NCBI GenBank assembly: GCA_964521715.1
Contig: CAZFSS010000019.1
Span: forward strand, 3,821 to 67,820
DNA length: 64,000 nucleotides
Direction of reading: 5' to 3'
Source: DAOVRD01 sp964521715
Lineage (GTDB): Bacteria > Planctomycetota > Brocadiia > SM23-32
Positions 25,937 to 35,908 of the stretch are shown here, in pieces; the first letter of the stretch is position 1; each line of letters begins with the position of its first letter. A program made the translations under genes and the position numbers. Under the pieces are notes generated by a model. It saw only the letters and a list, made by a program, of their open reading frames with translations. It made no database searches and had not been told where the DNA came from.

Positions 25937-25974
25937 GGCCTTCGTAGCCGAAGGCACTTCGGCGGAGTAGGCTG
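25937..25974 (-). repeat. Inverted, diverged copy of the 118-bp repeat core
   Basis: On the minus strand it reads TACTCCGCCGAAG, CTTCGGCT(A)CGAAGGC, the same core as the units at 946 and 2485. It forms a hairpin of its own. This places the element family in at least three sites of the window. Confidence 0.5.
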
Positions 25975-26041
25975 TCTCCGTGGTTGACGTGGGCCGTCGT
26001 GGTTTGTGAGCGGCGCGCCGCTCGGTTAAGCTGCGAGGATC

Positions 26042-27127
26042 ATGGACGAGAAAGCGGCAACGGCCATAGGGCGCCGGTTGGTGCGCTGGTACGCGGAGAA
26101 CGCCAGGGACCTGCCCTGGCGGCGCAACCCGACGCCCTACCGCGTCTGGATCAGCGAGGTGATGCTCCAGCAGACCGCTGTCAGGACGGTGATCCCCTAC
26201 TTCCGGCGGTGGACGAAGCGGTGGCCGGGCGTGCGGGCGTTGGCGCGCGCGACCGAGCGGGAAGTGCTCTCCGCCTGGGAGGGGATGGGCTACTACCGGC
26301 GGGCCCTCAACCTGCATGAGGCCGCACGGCGGATCGTCAGGGAGCATGGCGGCCGCGTCCCCTCGTCGCGCGAGGCACTGCTGGCGCTCCCCGGAGTCGG
26401 CCCCTACGTCGCCGGCGCCATCCGGAGCCTGGCCTTCGGCGAGGACGACGTGGCCCTCGACGCGAACGTGGCCCGCGTCTTCATGCGCCTGCTGGCCGTC
26501 GAGGGACGCGCGGGTGAGACGCACGCCAGATGCGAGGTCCGGCGCCGGGCAGAGGCCGCGTTGCCGCCCGGACGATCGGCGCAGTACAACCAGGCGCTCA
26601 TGGACTTCGGCAGCCTGATCTGCCGCCCGCGCCGTCCCCGGTGCGGCGAATGCTTCCTGCGGCGGCGGTGCGAGGCGTTCCGGCGCGGGATGCAGTACGA
26701 GATCCCGGCCCCGGCCCGCAAGTCCCTCAGGCAGATCCGGACGGCCGTCGCGCTCTTCGTCCGAGACGATGAGGTCTACGTGCAGCAGCGGCCGGCGGAG
26801 GGCCTGTTCGCGCGGATGTGGGAGTTCCCCGGCGGCAAGGTGCGTGAGGGCGAGGCGCCGCGCGAGGCGCTCGAGCGCGAGTGCCGGGAAGAGCTCGGCG
26901 TCGGCTGCGAGCCCGGCCGCGAGCTGATCGGGCTGACGCACTACTACACGGTCTTCCGGGTCAGGCTTCACGCCTTCCTGTGCGCGGCGCCGGACGGCCT
27001 CCCCACGGACCGGACGCACGGGTGGGTGCGGCTCGACGAGCTGGACGGCTACCCCATGCCGTCGGCCAACCGGCGGGTGGTGGAAAAGCTGCGCGCAGCG
27101 CGCCGGATCGGAGGGCGGCCGGGCTGA
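26042..27127 (+). CDS. mutY: A/G-specific adenine DNA glycosylase MutY
   Basis: The 361-residue enzyme removes adenine mispaired with 8-oxoguanine or G. SEVMLQQTAV near residue 39 holds the catalytic Glu, LPGVGPYVAGAI near residue 118 the helix-hairpin-helix, LDANVARVF the second catalytic Asp, and CRPRRPRCGECFLRRRC near residue 197 the C-x6-C-x2-C-x5-C iron-sulfur ligands. The C-terminal part is a NUDIX-like domain that here carries an almost complete Nudix box (GGKVREGEAPREALE, RECREELGV), more than in many MutY proteins. GAGGA precedes the ATG. Confidence 0.93.
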   Translation: MDEKAATAIGRRLVRWYAENARDLPWRRNPTPYRVWISEVMLQQTAVRTVIPYFRRWTKRWPGVRALARATEREVLSAWEGMGYYRRALNLHEAARRIVREHGGRVPSSREALLALPGVGPYVAGAIRSLAFGEDDVALDANVARVFMRLLAVEGRAGETHARCEVRRRAEAALPPGRSAQYNQALMDFGSLICRPRRPRCGECFLRRRCEAFRRGMQYEIPAPARKSLRQIRTAVALFVRDDEVYVQQRPAEGLFARMWEFPGGKVREGEAPREALERECREELGVGCEPGRELIGLTHYYTVFRVRLHAFLCAAPDGLPTDRTHGWVRLDELDGYPMPSANRRVVEKLRAARRIGGRPG

Positions 27128-27136
27128 GGGGCGCGG

Positions 27137-27763
27137 CTAGGGGGAGTCCTCGGGGCGGCACCATTCCGTGCGCCCCTTCTCGTACAGGTCGGCCCCGTGG
27201 GCGTCGTTGACCACGATGACGGGCAGGTCCTCGACGACGAGCCGGCGCACGGCTTCCGGGCCGAGTTCGGGATACGCGATCACCTCCGCTTGCTTGATGC
27301 AGCGCCCCAGGAGCGCCCCGGCGCCCCCGATGGCGGCCAGGTAGAGGGCCCGGCATTCCACGATGGCCCGGCGCACCTCGTCGGACCGCGGACCCTTGCC
27401 GATCGTCGCCTTGAGTCCGGCCCTGTAGAGGGCCGGCGCGAAGGCGTCCATGCGACCGCTCGTGGTCGGGCCGGCCGCGCCGATCACCTTGCCGGGCGGC
27501 GGCGGCGACGGCCCCATGTAATAGATGACCTGGCCGACGGGATCGAAGGGCAGGGCATTGCCTCGCTCGAGGGCGGCCGCCATCCGGCTGTGCGCCGCAT
27601 CGCGCGCGGCGTAGACCACGCCGTTCAGGAACAGCCGGTCGCCGTAGCGGACGGACAGGACGTCTTCTGTGCTCAGCGGCGTTGTGAGGGCGCGGCGCTC
27701 CGGCGCGCGGCGCTCGGGCGCGCGGCGCTCCGGCATGCGGCGCTCTTCCTCTTCGGCCGTCAT
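27137..27763 (-). CDS. Class I fumarate hydratase, beta subunit type
   Basis: The 208-residue protein matches the C-terminal (beta) domain of iron-sulfur fumarases and L(+)-tartrate dehydratases: GDRLFLNGVVYAARDAAH near residue 40, IYYMGPSPPPPGKVIGAAGP, TTSGRMDAFAPAL and MIGKGP-like TIGKGPRSDEV in order. It needs an alpha subunit with the Fe-S cluster to act on fumarate or tartrate, and none is in the window. AAGGGGG precedes the ATG at 27763. The first 30 residues hold a tandem ERRAP repeat encoded by near-identical 15-base units. Divergent promoters separate it from the next gene. Confidence 0.85.
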   Translation of the reverse strand: MTAEEEERRMPERRAPERRAPERRALTTPLSTEDVLSVRYGDRLFLNGVVYAARDAAHSRMAAALERGNALPFDPVGQVIYYMGPSPPPPGKVIGAAGPTTSGRMDAFAPALYRAGLKATIGKGPRSDEVRRAIVECRALYLAAIGGAGALLGRCIKQAEVIAYPELGPEAVRRLVVEDLPVIVVNDAHGADLYEKGRTEWCRPEDSP

Positions 27764-27800
27764 TGAAGCCCCCTTGCAGGCTGCGGTCCGAGACGGCCCC

Positions 27801-27828
27801 ATTATGCGCGGCCCCGGGCCGAAGTCAA
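27801..27828 (-). promoter_or_regulatory. Promoter for the fumarase beta gene
   Basis: Reading leftward, TTGACT (27828-27823) and CATAAT (27806-27801) are 16 bases apart, about 38 bases before the coding start at 27763. It is divergent from the next promoter. Confidence 0.5.
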
Positions 27829-27851
27829 GGGCTGCGGCCGGGCGTCAACGG

Positions 27852-27879
27852 TTGATTCGCGCCCGCCTTGTGCTATCAT
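27852..27879 (+). promoter_or_regulatory. Promoter for the first MDR gene
   Basis: TTGATT at 27852-27857 and TATCAT at 27874-27879 are 16 bases apart; transcription would start near 27886, 30 bases before the coding start at 27916. Confidence 0.5.
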
Positions 27880-27915
27880 CCTGGGGCTCTCACTATCCCC
27901 AGGGAGGCAGAAGCG

Positions 27916-28911
27916 ATGAAGACCCGGGCCATCATCTTCGCAGGGCCGGGCAAGGTCACGTTCGGCAATGTCGAGGTGGCCGACCCCGACCCGGGCGATG
28001 CCGTCGTGCGTACCGTCGTAACCGTCGTCAGCACGGGCACGGACACCCGCGTTCTGCGGGGCGGCCCGGAGGCGAAGGGCTACCCGCTCGTCCCTGGCTA
28101 CAGCTCGGTCGGGGTCGTCGAGAGGGTCGCGAGGGAGGCGCGCGGCGTGCGCGAAGGCGACCTCGTGTTCGCCGGCTCGCCGAAGGGGCTGATCGGCGTC
28201 GGGCAGGTGTGGGGCGCACAGGTGGGCCACTGCGTCAGGCCGGCCTCGACCCTCGTGCGGCTGGACGAGCGGCGCTCGCCCGCCGAGTACGGCTTCGCGA
28301 AGGTGGCGGCCATCGCCCTGCACGGCGTGCGGCGGAGCGGGTCGATCCCGGGTGACCCGGTGGTCGTGATCGGGCAGGGCCTGATCGGGCAACTCCACGC
28401 CCGCATCCAGGCGGCCCTCGGACGCCTTGTGGTGGTGGCGGACCTGCTGCCCTGGCGGCTGGAACGCTCGGCTGCGGGCGGTGCGATCCGGACCGTCAAC
28501 GCCGCCCAGGAGGACGTCGTCGCGGCCGTCAGGGAGATGTGGCCGGACGGCGTGCCGGCCGCCGTCGAGGCCAGCGCACGGCAGGAGGGCATTGACGTGT
28601 GCGTCGAGCTGCTGCGCCAGCGGCCGTGGAACGCCGACGAACGCCTGAGCGTGCTGCTCCTTCAGGGGACTTACGTCGAGCCGGTCCGGATCGACGCGAT
28701 GAAGCTCTTCATGAAGGAGTACGTGCTGCTCAACAGCCGGGACAACGACCATCGCGACCTGGTGGGGGCGGCGCGGATGATCGGGGCAGGGACGCTACGG
28801 GTGGACGACCTGATCACGCTCAGGTCGCGGCCGCAGGATGCCGCCGACGCGTTCGCCGAACTGCTCGGGCATCCCGAGCGGAACCTCACGATCGTGTTCG
28901 ACTGGGAATAG
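27916..28911 (+). CDS. MDR (zinc-type alcohol dehydrogenase-like) oxidoreductase 1
   Basis: The 331-residue protein has the two-domain MDR layout: a GroES-like first half, and a Rossmann half beginning VVVIGQGLIGQLHARIQ near residue 155. The position of the catalytic zinc cysteine (CGTD in classical ADH) reads VSTGTDT, with Ser, and the structural zinc lobe is lacking, so it likely binds no zinc. This STGT type occurs in biosynthetic or sugar-linked dehydrogenases such as BchC-like proteins. GGGAGG precedes the ATG. It shares its transcript with the next gene, a paralogue of the same type. Confidence 0.8.
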   Translation: MKTRAIIFAGPGKVTFGNVEVADPDPGDAVVRTVVTVVSTGTDTRVLRGGPEAKGYPLVPGYSSVGVVERVAREARGVREGDLVFAGSPKGLIGVGQVWGAQVGHCVRPASTLVRLDERRSPAEYGFAKVAAIALHGVRRSGSIPGDPVVVIGQGLIGQLHARIQAALGRLVVVADLLPWRLERSAAGGAIRTVNAAQEDVVAAVREMWPDGVPAAVEASARQEGIDVCVELLRQRPWNADERLSVLLLQGTYVEPVRIDAMKLFMKEYVLLNSRDNDHRDLVGAARMIGAGTLRVDDLITLRSRPQDAADAFAELLGHPERNLTIVFDWE

Positions 28912-28991
28912 GCGCGGCGCCCGCGGGCCGCATCTGCCGGGCATTTCGAAGGACGACTCGTTCTGTCACCTTGCGCGGGAAGGAGGTAGCC

Positions 28992-30008
28992 ATGCCGAGC
29001 AACCTTACGGTTGTGTTCACGGGCTCGCGGAAGGTCGAGGTGCAGGATCGCCCGATCCCGGAGCCGGGGCCGGGCCAACTGCTGATTCGCACGCACTGCA
29101 GCCTGATAAGCACCGGCACGGAGCTGTCTGCACTGGACGGCGAGACGCCCTGCGGGCAGGTCTGGGAGAAGTTTCGCACGTACCCCAGGACGCCGGGATA
29201 CGACAACATCGGCACCGTTGTTGACGTGGGGGAAGGCGTCGAGCGCGACTGGATGGGCAGACGCGTGGCCAGCTATGCCAATCATGGTGCGTACGTGACC
29301 ATCGCGCGCGAACGCTGCTGGGCCGTGTCGCGTGCCATTGAGGACGAGGATGCGGCGTTCTTCACGCTGGCGCACGTAGCGTTGAACGGCGTTCGCCGCA
29401 GTCGGCTTACGTTCGGCGAGGCCGCCGTTGTCTACGGGATGGGGATCATTGGGCATATCACGGCCCAGTTGTGTTGGTTCGCCGGCGCCAGGCCCGTCAT
29501 AGGGGTCGACCTGTCGGAGCGGCGGGTCGGGCTCCTTCCGTCGAAGCAGGGAGTGCGGGGCGTGGTGGCCGGCGCGAGGGACGTGAAGGAGGAGGTAAGA
29601 TCCGCCACCGGGGGGCGCATGGCGGACGTGGTGTTCGAGGTGACCGGGAACCCGGAAGTGATCCCGAGGGAGTTCGAGGTCCTGCGCCCGCAGGGCCGCT
29701 GCGTCATCCTGGCCAGTCCTCTCGCGCCGACGAAGATGTTCGACTTCCACGACCTGTGCAACTCGCCGTCGTTCACCATAATCGGCGCGCACAATGGGTC
29801 GCATCCGGCGTGCGCAACCGGGGACAACCCTTGGACGATGAAGCGGCACGCAGAGATGTTCTTCGACCTCGTGGCGGACGGGGAGCTCCAGGTTTCTCAT
29901 CTTGTCAGCCACCGGGAGCCGGTCGAGAACGCCCCGAAGCTGTACGAAATGCTCGTGGCCGACCGGTCCCAGGCAATGGGGGTGATACTCACCTGGCCGC
30001 AGGACTAG
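28992..30008 (+). CDS. MDR oxidoreductase 2
   Basis: 338 residues, the same family as its upstream neighbour. CSLISTGTELSALDG carries the STGT variant of the zinc motif, GYDNIGTVVDVGEGV the GroES turn, and VVYGMGIIGHITAQLCWFAG the dinucleotide-binding start. AGGAGG lies seven bases before the ATG at 28992, an unusually strong site, which decides the start. The two paralogues are about 80 bases apart and could act in sequence or as a heteromer. No substrate clue is present apart from nearby sugar genes. Confidence 0.8.
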   Translation: MPSNLTVVFTGSRKVEVQDRPIPEPGPGQLLIRTHCSLISTGTELSALDGETPCGQVWEKFRTYPRTPGYDNIGTVVDVGEGVERDWMGRRVASYANHGAYVTIARERCWAVSRAIEDEDAAFFTLAHVALNGVRRSRLTFGEAAVVYGMGIIGHITAQLCWFAGARPVIGVDLSERRVGLLPSKQGVRGVVAGARDVKEEVRSATGGRMADVVFEVTGNPEVIPREFEVLRPQGRCVILASPLAPTKMFDFHDLCNSPSFTIIGAHNGSHPACATGDNPWTMKRHAEMFFDLVADGELQVSHLVSHREPVENAPKLYEMLVADRSQAMGVILTWPQD

Positions 30009-30398
30009 TGAACCTTCAACATCGAACTTCGCAGTCGCGGCCCGGTTCGCGTCGGGCGCCTTGTCGGCAACGCCTTTCTGGCGACCTTGGCGGGCCTGAC
30101 GCTGTCAGCAGCGGCTCGTAGGTAGTGCTGCGCGATCTCGTCGCTCGCGTGGGGTTATGTCGGCCGCCCGCGTCTGCGGGGCGGGCTCTGGATGGGTAGT
30201 GGGGCCCCCGCTCCCGGGGCCGCGCCCCGGGCCAGCTGTATGCCGTCCCTTCGGGACTGCCGCCCGCCGTCGGGTGGCACCGCCAGGCGAGGACGGCATG
30301 ACCAGCGACTGGCTACCTCCCAATCCAGCCTCGGAGGTGCGCCAGCGCGCTGCGCCACAGGCCCCATTGCCGCGAGGCCAGGGGGTTGGGGGGAGCAA
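30009..30398. other. Intergenic, GC-rich, nothing firm
   Basis: The stretch is very GC-rich with short self-complementary pieces such as CCCGGGGCCGCGCCCCGGG near 30210-30230, which could be part of termination between the two convergent genes. No T-tract or RNA family is recognisable. Confidence 0.35.
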
Positions 30399-31226
30399 TC
30401 AGGACGCCGGGGCCTGACCCCGTGCGGCGAGCGCCTGCTCCAGCAGTTCCACGTCTTCCCGCAGCATGTCCGGCTTGTCCTTGGTGTAGATCCCGACGCA
30501 GACCGCATCACCGGGGCGCATGCTTCGGGCGACGTATTCGAATGCCTCGGCGGGATCGTTCCGCCCGGCGGCCATGACCTTGTAGTGGATGACGGGCCTG
30601 GTAACGGTCTGGATCAGCTCTGTCATCGCACGGCGGTCTTCGGGCCAGCCATATCGCTCGTCAGGAGTGAGCGGGCGCCCGCCCTTTTCGCGATGGGCGC
30701 CCGGGTTGTAATAGGAGCACATGTAATAGTCGACGTCCAGGTTCTGCTCCGCCCAGCGGAAGGTCTCCGGGTTGTGGCCGGCCAGTCCGATTGTGAGGCC
30801 GAGTTTGCGGGCATATTCTACGCTCGGGACGAGGCCCTCAGGTCGCCCTTCAGCCAACAGGCCATCCGCATATCCGCCGTGGATGTGACAGCCGGGGGCT
30901 CCGGCATCCGCCAGCCGGTTCAGGCTCGTCTCGGGCGTGCCGAGCCCCGGGTCCGTCTGTCCGAACCATTGCATCTTACCTCCCTCGTCCCGGTACTCCA
31001 TCATCAATCGCCACATGTGCCGGTCCGGAATGGCTATGATCGTGTTGATCCCGAGCGACTCGCCCTCGCGCATGATTTCCTTCATCCGCGCATAGGTCCA
31101 GTAGTGCATCATCTCCAGGTCTCTGTCGCGGCCCTGATGGGAGTAGCCGCTGAACGGGTTGCTGCCCAGAACGAACCGGCTGACTTCGCTGTTCCCGATC
31201 TTGACGGTATCCACGCCGCCCTCCAT
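30399..31226 (-). CDS. Conserved hypothetical protein, TIM-barrel-like
   Basis: 275 residues, no signal peptide. The order of segments, SRFVLGSNPFSGYSHQGRD near the start, GINTIIAIPDRHMWRLMMEY, GAPGCHIHGGYADGL, GLTIGLAGHNPETFRWAEQ, VDYYMCSYYNP, RPVIHYKVMAAGRND and DAVCVGIYTKDKPDMLRED, looks like successive barrel strands with conserved His, Asp and Lys, suggesting an enzyme. I do not know a named family. GGAGG inside the first codons could instead serve a GTG at 31214. It lies about 70 bases after icd in the same direction. Confidence 0.6.
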   Translation of the reverse strand: MEGGVDTVKIGNSEVSRFVLGSNPFSGYSHQGRDRDLEMMHYWTYARMKEIMREGESLGINTIIAIPDRHMWRLMMEYRDEGGKMQWFGQTDPGLGTPETSLNRLADAGAPGCHIHGGYADGLLAEGRPEGLVPSVEYARKLGLTIGLAGHNPETFRWAEQNLDVDYYMCSYYNPGAHREKGGRPLTPDERYGWPEDRRAMTELIQTVTRPVIHYKVMAAGRNDPAEAFEYVARSMRPGDAVCVGIYTKDKPDMLREDVELLEQALAARGQAPAS

Positions 31227-31294
31227 TGGTCCGGCACTGATGAGCTTGGTCGGGCGCCGGCAGGGACGCCCACGTTCGATGCTACCGAACTACG

Positions 31295-32545
<1,251 letters not shown>

Positions 32546-32554
32546 GGTGCCCGC

Positions 32555-34474
32555 TCACAATTTGCGGATGAGGTTCAGCCGGCCTCCGGCCAGCAGTATC
32601 TCGACTTCCCTTTCGCTCAGCTCGGCGCGCCCCTCGAAGTCGAGGCCGGCGGTCTCGTCGCGGACCGTCAGGCGGCCGCCGCGCAGGCGGGCGCACGCCT
32701 CGTCGATCGCCAGCCGGTCTCCCTGCGTGACGCGCTCGTAGTCGGCCGGATCGGCGAAGGTGAGCGGCAGGATGCCGAAGTTGATCAGGTTGGCGCGGTG
32801 GATGCGCGCGAAGCTCTTCGCAATGACGGCCTTCAGGCCGAGGTACATGGGGGCGAGCGCAGCATGCTCGCGGCTGGAGCCCTGGCCGTAGTTCTCGCCC
32901 GCCACGACGAATCCGCCGCCCGCCTCGCGCGCGCGCCGGGCGAAGTGCGGGTCCACCCGCTCGAAGACGTGCTCGCTGATGGCCGGGATGTTGGACCGCA
33001 GCGGCAGGACGTTCGCGCCGGCCGGCATGATGTGGTCCGTGGTGATGTTGTCGCCGAGCTTGAGCAGCACCTGCCCCTTCAGCGCGTCGGCGAGGGGCTC
33101 GCGACGCGGGATCGGCTTGATGTTCGGCCCGCGGACGATCTCTACGGCGGAGCCGTCCTCAGGCGGAAAGATGAGGCCCGAGTCGTCGGTCTCGAACCTA
33201 TCCGGCACTTCGATCACGGGCGCCGTGCCCAGCGTGCGCGGGTCGGTGATGCAGCCGGCCAGGGCAGATGCGACGGCCGTGGGGGGACTGCACAGGTAGC
33301 ACTGCGCGTCCGGCGTGTCCGTCCTTCCCTCGAAGTTGCGGTTGAACGTGCGCAACGTCACCGCGCCCGTGGCCGGGGCGTGCCCCATGCCGATGCACGG
33401 CCCGCAAGCCACCTCCAATATGCGCGCGCCGGCGCGGACCATCGCGGCCAGGCCGCTGCGCCGCGCGATCATCGCCAGCACCTGACTCGAGCCGGGCGAG
33501 ATCGTGAGGCCCACGCGAGGATGCAGACGCTTGCCCGCCAGAAGGGCGGCCGTCAACGCCAGGTCCTGAAATGACGAGTTCGTGCAACTGCCGATGCAGA
33601 CCTGGTCGACCTCCGTCCCCGCGACCTCGGCGACGGGCACCACGTTATCCGGGCTATGCGGGCATGCCACCAATGGCTCGACGCCCGCGAGCTCGAACTC
33701 GATGGCCTCGTCGTACTCGGCGTCGGGATCAGCGGCCAGCTCCCGGAAGTCGCCCTCCCGGGCCTGCGCGCGCAGCCATCGGCGCGTCACGTCGTCGGAC
33801 GGGAAGACGCTGGTGGTGGCGCCCAGCTCGGCGCCCATGTTCGTGATGGTCGCCCGCTCGGGGACGGACAGGGCCTCAACGCCCGGTCCGGCGTACTCGA
33901 AGGCCTTGCCGAGGCCGCCCTTGACCCCGAGTCGGCGGAGCAGCTCCAGGATGACGTCCTTGGCCGTCACCCATGGGCGCAGCTCGCCCGTGAGGTGGAC
34001 CTTCACGACCCGGGGCGCCGTCATGTGGAACGGCATCCCGCCCATCGCGCAGGCCACGTCCTGCCCGCCGGCGCCGACCGCCAGCATGCCCAGTCCGCCG
34101 CACGTGGGGGTGTGGCTGTCGCTGCCCAGCAGCGTCTTGCCCGGCACGCCGAACCTCTCCAGGTGGACCTGATGGCAGATGCCGTTGCCGGGCCTGCTGA
34201 AGATGATGCCGTATCGGGCCGCCACGGACTGCAGGTAGCGATGGTCGTCAGCGTTCCTCGGGCCGCACTGGAGCGTGTTGTGGTCCACGTAGCTGACCGA
34301 GAGGTCCGTGCGCACGTGGTCGAGCCCCATGACCTCGAACTGCAGGTAGGCGACCGTGCCCGTGATGTCCTGCGTCAGGGTCTGGTCCATGTGCAGGGCG
34401 ATGTCCCGGCCGGGTGCGGCGACCCCCTCGGCGAGGTGCGTCTTGATGATCTTGTAGGTCAGCGTGTCGCCCAT
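32555..34474 (-). CDS. acn: Aconitate hydratase (short, Aquifex-type)
   Basis: The 639-residue enzyme interconverts citrate and isocitrate. The three Fe-S cysteines are in CIGSCTNSS (near residue 290) and ACGPCIGMGHAP (near residue 355); DSHTPTCGGLGMLAVGAGG is the N-terminal substrate loop, and the swivelling C-terminal domain holds GDNITTDHIMPAG and GENYGQGSSREHAALAP with the catalytic Ser. It is shorter than AcnA of E. coli and fits the Aquifex-type aconitase. The next gene is icd. Confidence 0.93.
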   Translation of the reverse strand: MGDTLTYKIIKTHLAEGVAAPGRDIALHMDQTLTQDITGTVAYLQFEVMGLDHVRTDLSVSYVDHNTLQCGPRNADDHRYLQSVAARYGIIFSRPGNGICHQVHLERFGVPGKTLLGSDSHTPTCGGLGMLAVGAGGQDVACAMGGMPFHMTAPRVVKVHLTGELRPWVTAKDVILELLRRLGVKGGLGKAFEYAGPGVEALSVPERATITNMGAELGATTSVFPSDDVTRRWLRAQAREGDFRELAADPDAEYDEAIEFELAGVEPLVACPHSPDNVVPVAEVAGTEVDQVCIGSCTNSSFQDLALTAALLAGKRLHPRVGLTISPGSSQVLAMIARRSGLAAMVRAGARILEVACGPCIGMGHAPATGAVTLRTFNRNFEGRTDTPDAQCYLCSPPTAVASALAGCITDPRTLGTAPVIEVPDRFETDDSGLIFPPEDGSAVEIVRGPNIKPIPRREPLADALKGQVLLKLGDNITTDHIMPAGANVLPLRSNIPAISEHVFERVDPHFARRAREAGGGFVVAGENYGQGSSREHAALAPMYLGLKAVIAKSFARIHRANLINFGILPLTFADPADYERVTQGDRLAIDEACARLRGGRLTVRDETAGLDFEGRAELSEREVEILLAGGRLNLIRKL

Positions 34475-34596
34475 GGACCGGTGCTCCGGATGCCGACTGC
34501 GGCGAGCGGATCGGGCGCGGCAGGCCCGAAGCTGCCAGACTACTCCGGCTCGGCATCCTTTTCAAGCATTGCCTTGCCGCCCCGCGGGGGAGCGCT

Positions 34597-34632
34597 GCGC
34601 ACCCTCGGGAGCGCCGCGCACCCTCGGGAGCG
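34597..34632. repeat. Tandem 17-bp repeat in the acn/flavin reductase gap
   Basis: GCGCACCCTCGGGAGCG occurs at 34597-34613 and again at 34616-34632, with a third partial unit after it. The GGAGCGC/GCGCTCC parts can also pair. The piece lies between the flavin reductase stop and the acn start, where it may act as a weak terminator or be neutral. Confidence 0.55.
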
Positions 34633-34653
34633 TCGCGCACTCCCGGACGGCGC

Positions 34654-35214
34654 TCAGCGGCGGCTCAGGCCGAGCGGGCCGAGCCAGTCGCCGGCGGCGA
34701 AGTAGTTGTTGGCGGCGTAGATCAGCATGTCGAGCTTGCGCGGGTCGGGCTTGCCGTCCTCGTCGAGCCGGTCGGCGTCCACGTGCTCGACCAGCACTTC
34801 GCCCAGGAAGAGCTGGTGGTCGCCCACCTCCTGCTCGCTCAGCACGCGACACTCCAGGTTGAGGGGGCACTCTGCGATGAGCGGCGGCGCGACCCTCATG
34901 GCGGGCAACGGCGTGAGGCCGAACGTCTCGAACTTGTCGCACTCGCGCCCGCTCACCGATCCGATGCCGTCGACCACCTCAACGAGGTCGCTCGTCGGCA
35001 GGTTCACGGTGAACTCGCCCTGCGCGCGGATCAGGCCGTGGGAATAGGTCGCCGTCCGGATGGCGATGCCCACGATGACGGGCCGCACGATGCTGACGTT
35101 GAAGCACTCGCCGAGCGTGACGATGTTGGCCCTGCCGCTTTCGTCCACCGACGTGATCAGGGCGGCCGGCGAGGGGTAGATCGGCCGCATCGGCCTTACC
35201 TGGACTTTGTCCAT
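34654..35214 (-). CDS. Flavin reductase-like domain protein
   Basis: The 186-residue protein has the split-barrel FMN-binding fold of flavin reductases: RPIYPSPAALITSVDESGRANIVTLG at the N-terminal strand pair, PVIVGIAIRTATYSHGLIRA, EFTVNLPT and GRECDKFETFGLTP, then ECPLNLECRVL and HQLFLGEVLVEHV. Such proteins reduce or bind FMN for partner oxygenases, or serve other redox roles. GGAG lies at good distance before the ATG at 35214; upstream codons are low-complexity. It may be the last gene of the long operon. Confidence 0.8.
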   Translation of the reverse strand: MDKVQVRPMRPIYPSPAALITSVDESGRANIVTLGECFNVSIVRPVIVGIAIRTATYSHGLIRAQGEFTVNLPTSDLVEVVDGIGSVSGRECDKFETFGLTPLPAMRVAPPLIAECPLNLECRVLSEQEVGDHQLFLGEVLVEHVDADRLDEDGKPDPRKLDMLIYAANNYFAAGDWLGPLGLSRR

Positions 35215-35343
35215 GGCAATCTCCGGTTCCGATCCGCGAGTGAGAGCAAGAGCAAGGCTTGGTCGCCGTACGGCGACAGCAGGAGCAGGAGTACTCACTT
35301 GGCCCGAGGGGGCCTCGTTCATCAACCGGGCCGCGCTCGGGCG

Positions 35344-35805
35344 TCAGTGGAGCCCGGTGGAGCCGAACCCGCCGAGGTCGCGCTCGGTCTGGTCCAGTTC
35401 CTCCACCTCGACGAGCTCGGCCTGCTGGGTGCGGCAGATGACCATCTGCGCCACCCGCATGCCGCGTTTGACCACGAACGGCTCGTCCCCGAGGTTGGCC
35501 AGGATCACGCCGACTTCGTTGCGGTAATCGCTGTCGACCGTGCCGGGCGAGTTGAGCACGGTGACGCGGCTTTTCAGGGCGAGGCCGCTCCTGGGCCTGA
35601 TCTGCGCCTCGTACCCGGGCGGGACGGCGATGTGGATGCCCGTCGGCACGAGCGCGACCTGGCCGGGCTGGAGGACGAGGTCCGCGTCCACGGCGGCGTG
35701 CAGGTCCATCCCGCTCGCGCCGGGGCTCTGGTAGCGCGGCAGCGGCAGGTCCTCGCAGCCGGGCCTGCGCTTGACGAGGACTCGAGGCCGGTCAGTGGCT
35801 GACAT
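35344..35805 (-). CDS. dut: dUTP diphosphatase
   Basis: The 153-residue protein is a trimeric dUTPase that keeps uracil out of DNA and supplies dUMP. All five family motifs are visible: [36 protein letters not shown] and the C-terminal GGFGSTG flap. GGAG sits before the ATG at 35805; the longer upstream extension is acidic and basic repeats, unlikely to be protein. It follows coaC by 103 bases. Confidence 0.93.
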   Translation of the reverse strand: MSATDRPRVLVKRRPGCEDLPLPRYQSPGASGMDLHAAVDADLVLQPGQVALVPTGIHIAVPPGYEAQIRPRSGLALKSRVTVLNSPGTVDSDYRNEVGVILANLGDEPFVVKRGMRVAQMVICRTQQAELVEVEELDQTERDLGGFGSTGLH

Positions 35806-35908
35806 CTGTCTCGCAGTTCTCCGCCGCTTCGTGTCGTCCTCCTCCTCGTCCTCGGTGAGCCCGGCGGTCCGAGCAGGAGGGCGACGACGAGAACGACACA
35901 GCATGAGC

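Noticed and set aside
30192..30420. Possible structured RNA in the GC-rich gap
   Set aside because: Short self-complementary pieces exist, but no known RNA core (SRP, RNase P, tmRNA) could be matched.
34597..34632. CRISPR-like array
   Set aside because: Only two to three short units with two-base gaps; no spacers or cas genes.
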